Position numbers and translations under genes: made by a program. Of a stretch of DNA of 64,000 bases, positions 48,478 through 59,237 are shown one piece after another; positions within the stretch are counted from its first letter, which is position 1; each line of letters starts with the position of its first letter. Source of the DNA: Malus domestica (taxonomy: Eukaryota > Streptophyta > Magnoliopsida > Rosales > Rosaceae); the NCBI RefSeq assembly GCF_042453785.1, contig NC_091675.1, positions 4,476,501 through 4,540,500 on the forward strand, given 5' to 3'. Below the pieces are notes generated by a model. That model saw only the letters and a program-made list of their open reading frames with translations. It did no database searches and was not told where the DNA came from.

Positions 48478-50550
48478 TTATAACCATATTGTATTCCTCA
48501 TACTTAAATTCATAATTTTATCCCTCAAAAGATAAAAAAATATCATAATTCTATCGCTTAAACCTTTTACGAGTCCTCTTAATTCGAATGTAAGTTCACA
48601 TATGACCTTCTCTCACACTTAAAATCTCATATAAGATCCGTTACTAATTCCGATACATGGGCTCAGCTGATGTGTTGCCGCACAAGCACCTCTTCAGCTC
48701 ATCAATCAAAGCTTAGAATTTGCCCGATTCGAGACACCTACCCCGACAAAACGAAACCATCCGTACATATTCAAATTAAGTGCTTATGTTTTTTGACCGG
48801 AGGGAGCCGCTGTTTGACACACTTTCCATGGGAAAAGGTCGAAGGCAAACAACTCATGCGCAGCCGAAATATACAGTGTTTGATTATAAAAGATTTTGTT
48901 TTGAGTGTTTATGTAATTTAGTGGTCTGATCTTTGTTTGGGGTACGAATATATCTGGCTTAAGTAAAAAGATTTGATAATTATACGAAAATTTTAAAATT
49001 CGTGGCACTCAAAAATTTATATGTAAGCGAACAGATTTGATAGTTATACAAAAAATTTATAACTCGTGATACTTGAGAATCTATACAGTTAAAGTGGCCT
49101 AAACATAAAAAATATCTTCTTAGCTATAGTGCTTAAGATGGTGCGACCAAAAAAGAAGAGTAAAATGGATTGGAGATTATCAACTTGGCACTTAAAAAAC
49201 CAATTAGCGACACTAATGATGTTATCAGACGTGACCTTTCACCATAAGAAAGAAACTGGGTCATTGTCTTTGTTTTTTTCGACATAATCTTCATTAATAG
49301 AAGAAAATGTTACATAGAGAGAAACCTAAGAGCTCAAAATTTTGGATTGGTAATAATTTGATACCTAAAGTTTCCAATTAAAAGAGGCCAGAGCAGACAA
49401 CGACAACCAACATTACATAGCAACACCGCTGTGGCCAAACTGAAACCAACAACCATGTAAACTGTACAGTATTATAGAAGGAGGCGGTACGAAGACCCAA
49501 ACCGAAATCAAGGAAACGATTTTGCACACTTTCCACTTAATAAGCGATAAATCGTTCTCACAGTAAGTGGTTAATATAAGTTTCAGATTATACTTCTCAA
49601 TCGAAAGCAAAAGCATAGGCGGCAGCCTGGTGTTATGACAGAGAAGGACGGTAGGAGAGGAAGGATAAACATGTCGATTACTAGAAGAGGGGGAAAGAAA
49701 CTGAAGCAAAGGCTATGGATTTGAGATTCATTTGGGAAGATAAAAAAATGTGGCTTAAGAGAGCAAGTGTAAGATAGCTATAGAGAAATAGGTCTTTTAA
49801 GGAAAAGGTATTTTATACATTAGATTAGATCTTAGTTTATTAAATCCTTGACTCAAATTTTAACGATTAAAATTTTGATGTATAAGATATTTCGAGGTAG
49901 AGTAAAAAATTTCAAAGAGAGTTATAAATCTCCCATGCTTTGGATTCCCTGGTCTTGGTTGTACATGGTCGAGGGGAAAAGAGAGCAAAAAAGGTAAACG
50001 TAACTTTGGGCAATGAAACGTGCTGATGATTATATGAAATGACAGCATATTGCAAAATCATGGAGAAAAAGAGCTAATCTTTGAATATATAGTTAAAGTG
50101 GCTTTTCCTGCTTTGCTTTTCTTCTACATTTCATTCTGGCATGAATTTTAAATCATAATTAGGAAATCCTTAAAATCATTTAAAATAAATTAAAACGATA
50201 ATTTCAAGGTTCCTGCAGGCTTGAATCTTGGCAGCAGCAGGCTATGTGAACAAAAATCAGCATATTCCACGACTAAGTAAAAGACTAACAATCCAAAATT
50301 TGATCACATATATGCAGATATTTATTCAAAACCAGTAATTAATTAACATATGATTATCATCATTAATTTCCAGTCATTAATCCAAAACCATAACCAGCAA
50401 ACTTTCCCAACTGCAAATTAAAGAAACCACAAAAACTGATTTCACTTATCAAAAGGGAAGAGATAGATAGCATTTCATTTGCTTGTTACATATATAAATT
50501 AACATACAACTTATTTCTCAATCGGTCGACGTGGTGCTAGTCCAGCACTA
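48478..50550. other. Intergenic region without a recognised gene
   Basis: AT-rich sequence. A pair of related 45-50 bp stretches occurs at about 48965-49020 and 49022-49085 ('agatttgataattatacgaaaattt..attcgtggcactc'). I see no gene, RNA or complete element. Confidence 0.4.
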
Positions 50551-50874
50551 CTAGTACGTACCCTTCTTTCCTTTGCCTGTTCTTCTCCGGCTGGTGGTGG
50601 AGTGATCAACAACCTCATGCCGGAAATTCCCATCGTTCAAAATCAACGGCAGGTCGTTACAATCATCGCCGTCTTCTTGAGTAATGATACGGATGCAAGA
50701 GCACCTTTCTAAAGATGCAAAGAAAGCATAACTGACACTGTGCATGAGCCACATAGCCACCCCATCAACCTTGCTACAGCCGTGTGATGAGCCGCTCGAC
50801 GAGGACCGGAGTTTGGGCTCGACGGAAGAACTACTTGACCGGAAACTGAAGAAGCTGGAGCATGTGGTGGCCAT
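50551..50874 (-). CDS. Small plant protein of unknown function, single exon
   Basis: 107 aa starting MATTCSSFFSFRSSSSS. It has a Ser-rich N-terminus, a central hydrophobic/aromatic block (SKVDGVAMWLMHSVSYAFFASLERCSCIRI, about residues 33-63, described here as two parts: VDGVAMWLMHSVSYAFFASL and ERCSCIRI), an acidic EDGDDCNDLPLILNDGNFRH segment and a basic RRRTGKGKKG end. I recall similar small uncharacterised plant proteins with this order, so it is probably a real gene, but I give no function. The ATG at 50874 was chosen because upstream in-frame sequence looks like leader. Confidence 0.62.
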   Translation of the reverse strand: MATTCSSFFSFRSSSSSVEPKLRSSSSGSSHGCSKVDGVAMWLMHSVSYAFFASLERCSCIRIITQEDGDDCNDLPLILNDGNFRHEVVDHSTTSRRRTGKGKKGTY

Positions 50875-51416
50875 GGAGTAGGAAATGGAATTAAGTTTTG
50901 GTAGCCAGCCACATTGTGAGAGATATGTTGAGAAAGCTATAGGCTTTAAGCATTTTCTCAAGGGACCTTTATTAGGCTTGTGAATGATTACAAGTTGAAA
51001 TTCCAATATATGATATTGCAATTTGGTTCGCATTACTGTCCTTTCTGCCCTGTTGGGCCGTCTACGACTAGTGCAAAAATACAAAAATTAATAAGACTTA
51101 AACATCAATTATGATTTATGATTAATCTATGAATGCATCATACCAAGCGTATATATGATGTGATCTTCCTTCATTAATAAGTTAAACACCAAAAGTATTA
51201 GTTAGTTAGAAGCTAAATGGCTACTAGTACTAATTAAGGAAAAAAAAATAAGGTGAGTATATTGTCTAATACCTTTTTCTAGGATCATCAATAGAGGGGA
51301 CGGTGAATTCGAATTTATGACATTTTAAAGAATTGAAATTCGAGTATTGTAGACCGAGAAGACAAAAACTAGTTGACAAATAGAACATTAATTAGTACTT
51401 GAGTTCATAAAGGGAA
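50875..51416. other. Upstream region of the small minus-strand gene
   Basis: Leader and promoter of the 107-aa gene plus AT-rich spacer up to the split MITE. No other feature is recognised. Confidence 0.4.
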
Positions 51417-51451
51417 CTGTTATTATCACTCTAAAAATCTCATTTTACACT
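51417..51451. mobile_element. Left half of a MITE split by the LTR retrotransposon
   Basis: The sequence 'ctgttattatcactctaaaa' to 'ttttacact' equals the left half of the element at 47769-47885. It is cut exactly at the retrotransposon border; the other half resumes at 62154. Confidence 0.75.
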
Positions 51452-52374
51452 TGTAGACATCGAAATTTCGGTAAATAAATGTTGACCGATAAATCAAAGT
51501 GTCAACGCTCATGTATTACATAAATTTTACACGTAACGTGTGACTCAACGAAAATTGAAATGAGTTGGAAAAGTCATCAAATAGGACACATGTCAACACC
51601 TGGCAGAAACGACTTATTTCATCTGGGATATTATATTCAAAATTAGGCATTGGAAAATTCTATAAATACAAGCCCATTTCATTCATTTAAGGGAACCAAT
51701 TCATATTACACCTTGAAGCTCTGAAACTCCAAAGCTCTCAAGCATCCAGGTTCCCGAAGAATCAAGAAAGCCTTCTTCGTTCTTCGTTCATCGTTCTTCC
51801 AAGATCAAGCCCCGACGGCCCTTGAAGAAAGTGTTCTTCGTTCATCGTTCTTCTAAGATCAAGCCCCGACGGCCCTTTGGATCAACAATCATCCACCTTC
51901 AAGCCCAAGCCTCAACGGCCCATTGAAGAAAGCGTTCATCGTTCATCGTTCATCAACTGTTCATCCTCAAGGATCAAGCCCCAACGGCCCCTTTGGATCG
52001 ACAACATCAACGAATCCGCTCATCCGCTGTTCATCAAGCCCAAGCCTCGACGGCCCTTGAAGAAAGCGTTCATCGTTCATCGTTCATCAACTGTTCATCC
52101 TCAAGATCAAGCCCCAACGGCTCCTTGAAGATCCGCTCAAATCCACCTTCAAAGATCAAGCCCACGGCCCCTTTGAAGAAACTTCCAACTGTTCATCCAA
52201 GATCAAGCCTTGACGCCCCTTGGATCGACGAAACACCTACCAATCAACACCTTACGGAGATCGAATCAGAGGATAAATTTGAGAGAGATTGTAACCCAAA
52301 ATCATCAAATACAAATATTTGTTTGTGCACGTTTGTTCTTGTCTCTTTCGTTTCAGGAATTTTCCGTGTTCACA
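51452..52374 (+). repeat. 5' LTR
   Basis: Begins TGTAGACATCG and ends TTCACA. A TATA box TATAAATA lies at 51661-51668. From about 51790 to 52220 it contains an irregular array of 'caagcctcgacggcccttgaagaa'-type units (each under 50 bp) that also recurs in the element's interior. Short frames through this array are not genes. Confidence 0.95.
51661..51668 (+). promoter_or_regulatory. TATA box in the 5' LTR
   Basis: TATAAATA in 'attctataaatacaag', about 210 bp into the LTR, is the likely core promoter of the retrotransposon. The identical site in the 3' LTR is at 61440-61447. Confidence 0.7.
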
Positions 52375-52452
52375 AATTGACACGCCCAGTGGGACAATCT
52401 CTACCTCTCATCTCTTCCTTCGTTCAAAGAATCCAAGTACACCTCAAAGTCA

Positions 52453-54417
52453 ATGGCATCAAGCAAGGGACAAGCCGTTCTTGCAACCACTGAGGGAAGG
52501 ATCTTAAGCACTTCTGCCGCAAATGGACGATCCATTGGCGCCACAACCGCTCCTCAACATGCCACTTCAAAATTGGTGCCGCTAAAAGAGCAAGGGGAGC
52601 ATCCAAGGTGTGAGTCTGTCATCAACCTGATCTCGCTGGGGGCACCGAAGCATGATGTTAAGGCACACAAGATGACATCCCAAAACAGCCAACGACGTTC
52701 TTCATCAGCATCCTGGATGTTTAAAGGAAAGTCACGTCTATTGGTCGCACAAGTCATGACTATTGGTGTTACCTCCGTTGAAGAACAACTGGCTCAAATG
52801 AATGAAGCGATTGCAAGGCTAACACAGATTGTGGACGAAAAAGACTTGCAAATTGCTGCCCTCGTCAGCCGACTGGAGCCACAGGACGGCGATAAACCCG
52901 ACCCAGAGAATGATCCACTAAAGAGAAGAGATGACGAAGAAGATGAGCCTCAGGTGGAGAAAAACGATGCGAAGCCGGAGCCAGACCAAGCAGCGGCACT
53001 CATGGGATCTCTTTCTATCCAGCAACTGCAAGAGATGATCACCAACACCATCAAGGCACAGTACGAAGGGAGCTCATATACCTCCGGGTTGTACTCAAAG
53101 CCGTATTCAAAGAAGATCGACGCCTTAAGGATGCCGATGGGTTATCAACCACCAAAGTTCATGCAATTTGATGGAAAGGGAAACCCGAAACAGCACGTTG
53201 CCCACTTCGTTGAAACTTGCAACAACGCAGGAACCGAAGGGGACTACCTCGCCAAGCAGTTTGTGCGCTCGCTGAAAGGAAACGCCTTTGAGTGGTACAC
53301 GGATCTGGAGCCTGAGTCCATCAACAGTTGGGAGCAATTGGAGCGGGAATTCCTTAATCGCTTCTACAGCACCCGCCGCACTGTAAGCATGCTAGAGCTA
53401 ACAAGCATAAAGCAGTGGAAGGACGAGCCAGTCATTGACTACATCAACAGATGGCGCACTCTAAGCCTCGACTGTAAAGACAGGATCTCGGAAACCTCTT
53501 CAATCGAGATGTGCATCCAAGGCATGCAATGGGGTTTGCAATACATCCTTCAAGGCATTAAACCGCGGACCTTCGAGGAATTGGCCACTCGCGCCCATGA
53601 CATGGAGTTGAGCATCGCCCATCATGGGAAGAAAGAACCGACCGCCGACTACAAGAACGAAAAAGTTCTTGGGACAAAGGTGGAAAAGGCTGCATGGAAA
53701 CCCACCAAGGAAGCGATGACGGTCAACACATCTCCCGTCAAAATATCCACACGAGGCAAGGCGATTCAAACCGAAGCTTTTCGTGATCAAGAGATGCGTA
53801 GACGCACTTTGAAGGAGCTTGAGGAGAAGACTTATCCATTCCCCGACTCTGATGTGGTTGCCATGCTAGATGACCTGTTGGACAAGAAGGTGATCAGTTT
53901 GCCTGAGTGCAGACGGCCAGAAGAGATGAATCGCACTGACAGTCCAAGGTACTGTAAATTCCACCGCTTCATCAGTCATCCGACAGAAAAATGTTTCGTG
54001 CTGAAAGATCTCATCATGAAGCTGGCTCAGAAAGGAATCATCGAGCTAGATCTTGACGATGTGGCGAAGTCAAACTATACCACCTTCACTTTTGGCTCTT
54101 CCGACTCAAAGTTTTCACCTCAACCGCTGGGGGCATCCTCCAAGACAAGCAAAGTTGAAGGATGGACTCAAGTCACTCCTAAGAAATTGCATAAGAAGCA
54201 TACGTCTCCTCCACAAGTCCGCCAATCGGAAAGGGGGCAAAGCAGCTCTTGTCAACCTTCAAAGCAACATGAACGTGTTGAAGATGATGAAACTTCGACA
54301 CGAAGATCGTCCGTCCCCATCATGATGCGCGACTTCTTGCCCGAAGACTTCTTCAATCACGCGGTCAAAGCTCCTTGCTATGAAAATTGTAAGGAACGCC
54401 TCTCCCGGATTGCTTGA
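52453..54417 (+). CDS. Retrotransposon Gag-like polyprotein, 654 aa
   Basis: Structural protein that would form the particle packaging element RNA. It has a short coiled-coil near residues 108-142, an acidic linker, then a retrotransposon Gag domain at about 236-386 (FMQFDGKGNPKQHVAHF, FVRSLKGNAFEWYTDL, WEQLEREFLNRF, CIQGM..GIKPRTFEELATRAHDME). At about residues 500-517 there is a CKFH-x4-H-x4-C pattern (CKFHRFISHPTEKC), a zinc-knuckle-like motif common in plant Ty3-type Gag proteins. The frame is open throughout and ends at a TGA, with no fused protease. Start ATG 52453 lies about 80 bp after the LTR. Confidence 0.9.
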   Translation: MASSKGQAVLATTEGRILSTSAANGRSIGATTAPQHATSKLVPLKEQGEHPRCESVINLISLGAPKHDVKAHKMTSQNSQRRSSSASWMFKGKSRLLVAQVMTIGVTSVEEQLAQMNEAIARLTQIVDEKDLQIAALVSRLEPQDGDKPDPENDPLKRRDDEEDEPQVEKNDAKPEPDQAAALMGSLSIQQLQEMITNTIKAQYEGSSYTSGLYSKPYSKKIDALRMPMGYQPPKFMQFDGKGNPKQHVAHFVETCNNAGTEGDYLAKQFVRSLKGNAFEWYTDLEPESINSWEQLEREFLNRFYSTRRTVSMLELTSIKQWKDEPVIDYINRWRTLSLDCKDRISETSSIEMCIQGMQWGLQYILQGIKPRTFEELATRAHDMELSIAHHGKKEPTADYKNEKVLGTKVEKAAWKPTKEAMTVNTSPVKISTRGKAIQTEAFRDQEMRRRTLKELEEKTYPFPDSDVVAMLDDLLDKKVISLPECRRPEEMNRTDSPRYCKFHRFISHPTEKCFVLKDLIMKLAQKGIIELDLDDVAKSNYTTFTFGSSDSKFSPQPLGASSKTSKVEGWTQVTPKKLHKKHTSPPQVRQSERGQSSSCQPSKQHERVEDDETSTRRSSVPIMMRDFLPEDFFNHAVKAPCYENCKERLSRIA

Positions 54418-54705
54418 CAAAATTCACAAAAGCTCATTGTCCGCACGAGCCTAAACTGTAGGACACAATGCTCCTTGTTCGCACGAGCCTAAAACTGCAT
54501 GAACCAAAGCTCCTCGCCTACACGAGCCTAAATTGCATGGCACAATGCTCCTGGTCTGCACGAGCATAAAAGGCAACACCAACGCTCCTGGTCTGCACGA
54601 GCATAAAATGCGACAACCCAAAGCTCCTTGCCTGCACGAGCTGAAACTGCAACACGGCACCAAATGCTCCTTGTCTGCACGAGTTGAAACTGCAAACGGC
54701 ACCAC
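54418..54705 (+). repeat. Degenerate tandem repeats after gag
   Basis: Around seven copies of a unit of roughly 40-45 bp with the core 'gctcctngtctgcacgagc' and 'taaactgca'. Non-coding; minus-strand Cys-rich frames are artefacts of the repeat. Confidence 0.85.
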
Positions 54706-54890
54706 CAAAAGAAAATACAAAAAAAATATATATATATCTATGTATTTGAACTACGTCTTGACTTGATCTCTTTCTTTGGAAGGGTACGTAGGCAGCTTAA
54801 ATATTCAATTTCAAGTTCAGTCACATCAAAATTAAAAAAAAAAGTGTTTTATTAAATAGAGTCAATTTTATTACAAAAAAAAAGAGAGAT

Positions 54891-54895
54891 ATATA

Positions 54896-54943
<48 letters not shown>
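54891..54943. repeat. (AT)n / (GTATAT) microsatellite
   Basis: An AT dinucleotide run with a few G interruptions inside the retrotransposon. Confidence 0.95.
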
Positions 54944-54944
<1 letters not shown>

Positions 54945-55383
54945 CTAGTTCGAGCAGCAACAAAAGAAGGCAGAAAACGCCATGGACTCCAAAGCAACAC
55001 CAGGCCCAAGCCTGTGTCAAGTCCAACGTCCAAGCCTGGTTCTCTCTCGGTCCGTACACACCTCAAATCACCATTTCCCTTGCCAACAAGCCCAAAACAG
55101 GCCTGGGCCCATAACGCACAGACCACGCTCAAGTTGATTTGCAAGACCATGACACGTACAAAGTGACGGACCGGCTGAGGAAGGAAGTTCGAATGCCACT
55201 GAGGAAGGTTCTCGAGCTGCCGGAGGTGTACATACCAGTGGGTTTCGATTCCGTACAACAGAGTGGTTTCCGTGGTGATGAAGAATTACAAGGAGTTACT
55301 TGGAGGCTGCTGAAAACTCTACCTCTCTTTCTCGCCTTCATCACTGCACCAGAAATTCGGAATTTCCAGCAAGCATTAGAACA

Positions 55384-55475
55384 TGGGTTCCCCGCCGCAG
55401 AATCCCAACTGGGTCTTCGATTATAGTGTGATTGAGGACATTCTTGTGCCAGGTGGTGAACTTCCATCTCTTGAC
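55384..55475 (+). pseudogene. Possible fragment of an ILR3-like bHLH gene 5' end
   Basis: The plus strand reads MGSPPQNPNWVFDYSVIEDI LVPGGELPSL, resembling the N-terminus of ILR3/bHLH115-type factors. There is no bHLH domain and the frame then diverges and stops. Identification rests on a short match from memory. Confidence 0.4.
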
Positions 55476-55716
55476 CCACCACTTCAACCCGTTCATCTCG
55501 CCCGATTCGAGTTGGGTCGGGTACCACAAAGTGCAGAAGCAGCAGGATTCCACTAGCCCAAATCCGAGTCCAGCTCCCTTTCTAGCATCGTCTTTGACGC
55601 TTGTAGCAGCGCCGTCAACAACATGAGCAGCTCTCCACGACAACCACAGCAACTCCAGCTGCACGACGAATGCTTTGTCGCTTTGAGTCACCACCACTCA
55701 AAGCTCTTCCGATCAG

Positions 55717-55826
55717 AAGAAGGCAATTGTCGCCGTCGACAACGACGGTTCAAAGAAGATTGCTGATACTTTTGGTCAGAGAACTTCGATTTACAGAGGG
55801 GTCACCAGATTTATTACAAACTGACA
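55717..55826 (+). pseudogene. AINTEGUMENTA-like AP2 factor fragment (start of the AP2 domain)
   Basis: The frame reads KKAIVAVDNDGSKKIADTFG then QRTSIYRGVTRF, the linker and first strand of AP2 repeat 1 in AIL/PLETHORA proteins. It stops at TGA shortly after, where HRWTGRYE would be expected. In AIL genes an intron interrupts soon after this point, so the end may mark an exon border. Confidence 0.72.
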
Positions 55827-55866
55827 AAAAGCAAACCCGAAACGTCTATTAGTCAGATACAAATAC

Positions 55867-55932
55867 ATGGCTCCAGCGAGCAATTGGTTGTCCTTCTCTC
55901 TCATGTCTCCCATGGAAATGCTGAGGTCCTCT
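55867..55932 (+). pseudogene. AINTEGUMENTA-like factor N-terminal fragment
   Basis: The frame reads MAPASNWLSFSLMSPMEMLR SSES, the conserved N-terminus of AIL6/PLT3-type proteins (with one extra Met). It lies after the AP2-domain piece, the reverse of the gene's own order, so pieces were shuffled. Confidence 0.75.
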
Positions 55933-56296
55933 GAGTCCGATCAATCTCCGGCGGGATCTCGACCTTTAACCCGGTTCGATCCTCATAGATCTGAAATTGC
56001 CATGACTCCCGTGGATCTCTCCTCCCTTTCCCTTCGTCTCTGTAGAAATTTGGGGCACCCAGAGGGCACCCAAATTCGGTCTCTCCCTCTTCATCCGCCG
56101 CTGCCAACCTAGGCAGAGCAGAAAGCGACGCCGCCTTCAACCTCTAACTTCCCGTCTCCACCTTCTTCGTCCAAAGCAAGCACCATCGACTGCAGTCCGA
56201 CGAATCGCTTGCGGCCAAAGCTATTCGAGCCTCGTCGGCGCATCGCGACTCCTCTCTCTCCTCCACTTACGCTGCTCGCGGTGCTCGCCTGCTCTC

Positions 56297-57146
56297 TGCA
56301 AACATATTAGATGAAGAGCAATGCAAAGAATTGAAAATGGGTTCTTATTTGGCTGTTGCCGCAGCCTCAACAAATCCCTCGCATTTTATTCACTTGATTT
56401 ACAAACCCCCTGGCGGACCTGCTAAGGTCAAATTAGGGTTGGTTGGTAAAGGTCTTACCTTTGACAGCGGTGGCTACAACATCAAGACAGGGCCTGGCTG
56501 TTCAATTGAACAAATGAAATCTGATATGGGAGGTTCAGCAGCCGTATTAGGTGCAGCAAAAGCCATTGCTCAAATCAAACCAACTGGTGTAGAGGTTCAT
56601 TTCATTGTTGCAGCTTGCGAGAATATGATGAGTGGAACAGGTATGAGGCCTGGAGACATTGTGACAGCATCAAATGGAAAGACAATTGAGGTCAATAACA
56701 CTGATGCTGAAGGTAGACTTACTCTGGCTGACACATTGGTATATGCTTGTAACCAAGGTGTTGATAAGATTGTTGACCTAGCAACCTTAACCGGTGCTTG
56801 CATAGTTGCTTTTGGACCCTCAATAGCAGGTGTCTTCACACCAAGTGATGACCTGGCGAAGGAGGTGTTTGCAGCTTCAGAAATCAGTGGGGAGAAATTT
56901 TGGAGGTTGCCAATGGAGGAGAGTTATTGGGAATCAATGAAATCCGGAATAGCCGATATGCTCAACACCGGTGCTCGTCAAGGTGGTTCAATAACTGTTG
57001 CTCTCTTCTTGAAGCAGTTCATTGATGAAAAAGTTCAGTGGCTGCATATTGACATGGCCGGGCCTGTTTGGAGTGACAAGAAACGCACTGCTACAGGGTT
57101 CGTTGTTTCCACTCTGGTGGAGTGGGTTCAGAACAACTCTTCTTAA
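56297..57146 (+). pseudogene. Intronless C-terminal half of a leucine aminopeptidase (M17) gene
   Basis: An open frame of more than 270 codons from about 56297 ([18 protein letters not shown]) to the natural stop at 57144. It carries the M17 metal and catalytic signatures: [28 protein letters not shown], and [17 protein letters not shown]. These hold the Lys, Asp and Glu ligands of the two zinc ions. Plant LAP genes have several introns; none is present, so this came from spliced RNA. The N-terminal half is missing and replaced by unrelated sequence. The reading frame is intact, so a truncated protein could be made, but no start of its own is evident (first ATG in frame 56337). Confidence 0.9.
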
Positions 57147-57430
57147 GTAGCTGAAGCGTCCGGCGGGAGAAGCATTACATCAGCATCACCAGCCTGGGTA
57201 CAAATCCATGTTGATGGGGTTCTTTGATGCCGCGAGTCGGACTTCAGTTGATGAATAAAACGTGCAGGAAAAGAAATGGCAAGGGTTAATGGACCTATGG
57301 ACATAGTCTTGTTCAAGTTTTTACTGCGAAATCCTTCATATCTTTCCTGTAAGGGTCGGTTTAATTTCTCCTTTTGTATGATTTGCCTTTTATCTTGTCG
57401 TACACCACGTCTTCGTCTCGCCATTTGTGC
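57147..57430 (+). other. Probable leucine aminopeptidase 3' UTR
   Basis: The stretch following the stop is T-rich and non-coding ('gatgaataaaacgtgcagg' contains AATAAA). It most simply continues the captured LAP transcript. Inferred from position only. Confidence 0.4.
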
Positions 57431-57479
57431 GATACGTCAAGACCACCGCGCGCTCCTGCGGGCAGCGAGGACAGGATAA

Positions 57480-57826
57480 ATGCAGTCCAGCAAGCATACG
57501 GTGCCGGTCAGATCCGGATGTTAGGGGTGTACATACAGCGATCGTGGATCATTTTGCTAGTGACAGCTTGCGCCATGGTCCCCATCTATGTGTGGCCCCC
57601 ACCTATTCTCGAGCTAGTTGGAGAGACCACCAAGATTTCTGAGGCCGCCGAAAGGTTTGCAGTGTTGATGCTTCCACAGTTACTCGTCTATGCCATCAAC
57701 TTTCCAATTCAATAAAAATAAAAAAAAATCTTACAAGCACAGAGGAAAGTTAGTGTGATAGCCTGGATCTCAGGTGCAGTACTTGTAGAACATGCATTTC
57801 TCAGTTGGTTGCTGATGATTAAGCTC
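57480..57826 (+). pseudogene. MATE (DETOXIFICATION) transporter fragment
   Basis: The frame reads AVQQAYGAGQIRMLGVYIQR SW then ILLVTACAMVPIYVW, and QLLVYAINFPIQ. After an A-rich insertion (57716-57729) it continues as ILQAQRKVSVIAWISGAVLV EHAFLSWLLMIKL. This is the region of transmembrane helices 2-5 of plant MATE efflux carriers. The pieces are joined without introns and broken by the A-rich insert, so it is a captured, non-functional fragment. Confidence 0.78.
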
Positions 57827-57829
57827 GTT

Positions 57830-58625
57830 GGGGGAGTATAGGGTGTCTTGAGAGATTCCTTCAAGTTCATCCTTGCCGTCTCCGCCACAACGGATACGCT
57901 TGAAAATTGGGAGGATCGACGAGAGGCTGAGGTCGTCTAAGCTTGTGCGACTCGGTTGAGTTGCTGAACACGTGGAAGATCCCCTACTACATCTGCACGT
58001 CCGCCCTCTCTGCCCATCTTCCACCGCAGCGCCTGGCCTCCCTCGAGCTCATCACTATGGCCACCATGATAGCAAAAAAACTTCAACGACCGCCGTCAAA
58101 CGACTAGCCGGTCATGAAGCTCGAAGCACCATCTTCTCGGCCTCCTTGCTCCGCTCCCTGCAAGTTCCTCTACCCATCACCCAAATTTATACACAAAAAA
58201 AAAAAAAAAAAAAGAGGGTGGTGGTGCATCTGGCACCACGTGAAAAAAAAGGGAAGGGTGCATGGGCACCAACTAAAGAAACAGAAAATAATACAAAAAA
58301 TAAGAAAAAAGGGTTTCATGGTGCGTCTGGCACCATGTGCAGAAAAAGAAAGAAAAAAAAAAATATATATATATATATTTATATAAAAATAAAAAATAAA
58401 AAATAGAAAAGAAGGAGAAAAGAAAAGAAAATGAAGTTATGATAATATGGTGTGTATGTACATAATATATGTCTGTATATAGCAACAAAAAAAAAAAAAA
58501 TGCATCGAGAGAAATAAAGTCCATTTTATTTATTTTTTTCTGGAAATTTTACACAAATTTGCACTATGCATACCTTAAAAAAAAAAAAAAAAAAAAAATC
58601 AAATCAAATTTACAACAGGGGATAT
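57830..58625. other. Retrotransposon interior with A-rich tracts
   Basis: Contains unidentified sequence to about 58190 (possibly another host fragment reading TWKIPYYICTSALSAHL), then A-rich runs and two copies of 'ggtgc(a/g)tctggcaccacgtg'-like sequence (about 58222 and 58321). No gene is called. Confidence 0.4.
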
Positions 58626-59237
58626 TCAAGGACGATCAGGTGGCGCCTCACAACTCGGCAGAGCTCCAGGAAGAGAAGGCGTCGGAGGTTGGCTGTTTGA
58701 AGCCTCAGCAGTCGGTACAGCCCCAGAAGACGAAGGTAAATGCTGCTGGAACAAACCCACAAACCTCCGATGATCAAGTAAAATCTGACCATCAGATTCC
58801 TGCATCTGGTCAATTTTCCTCTTCATGTTTGTGGCATAGTTATGTGCAAGCTTGTGCAACTGTTTATTCTCATGCTTGAGCCCTCTGATCTCTTGTTTGA
58901 GACTCATCACTTCAGCCGCCAACGATTCAACTTGACGGGTTCGAGCAAATAGGCGTTGGGCCATGTTGGACACAGAACCCGCACACTGCACACTAAGAGC
59001 CAGGGACTCCTTAACAGCCAACTCATCTGACCGCCTGGAAAGTAGTCTGTTATCTTTGGGAGTGACAAGGTTCCGGGCCACCACCGCAGCGGTCATATCA
59101 TTCTTCATCACCGAATCCCCAACAGTAAGAGGACCAGTAGGGGATATGAAGGATGGGCGCCATATGTTGTCTGGAGAAGGCGGGACTGCCTCTTCACCAA
59201 GATTCAAGTCAAAACGACGGTCGGAGGGTCCAGACAT
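58626..59237 (-). CDS. Antisense ORF of the retrotransposon, 203 aa
   Basis: The frame opens MSGPSDRRFDLNLGEE and runs opposite to gag. The middle is a heptad-rich coiled coil (about residues 100-165: TRQVESLAAEVMSLKQEIRG LKHENKQLHKLA). The C-terminus is Pro/Ser-rich. I recall near-identical predicted proteins annotated in many dicot genomes as part of retrotransposons, and antisense ORFs are reported for Tat-lineage Ty3 elements. Its length, ATG context and lack of stops support a maintained ORF. Function is unknown. Confidence 0.7.
   Translation of the reverse strand: MSGPSDRRFDLNLGEEAVPPSPDNIWRPSFISPTGPLTVGDSVMKNDMTAAVVARNLVTPKDNRLLSRRSDELAVKESLALSVQCAGSVSNMAQRLFARTRQVESLAAEVMSLKQEIRGLKHENKQLHKLAHNYATNMKRKIDQMQESDGQILLDHRRFVGLFQQHLPSSSGAVPTAEASNSQPPTPSLPGALPSCEAPPDRP

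Noticed and set aside
51877..52493. Open frames inside the LTR
   Set aside because: They translate the short repeat array in LTR sequence and have identical twins in the other LTR; passive frames.
54821..55697. Overlapping minus-strand open frames in the retrotransposon interior
   Set aside because: They include the AT microsatellite and run antisense to captured host fragments; no family signature.
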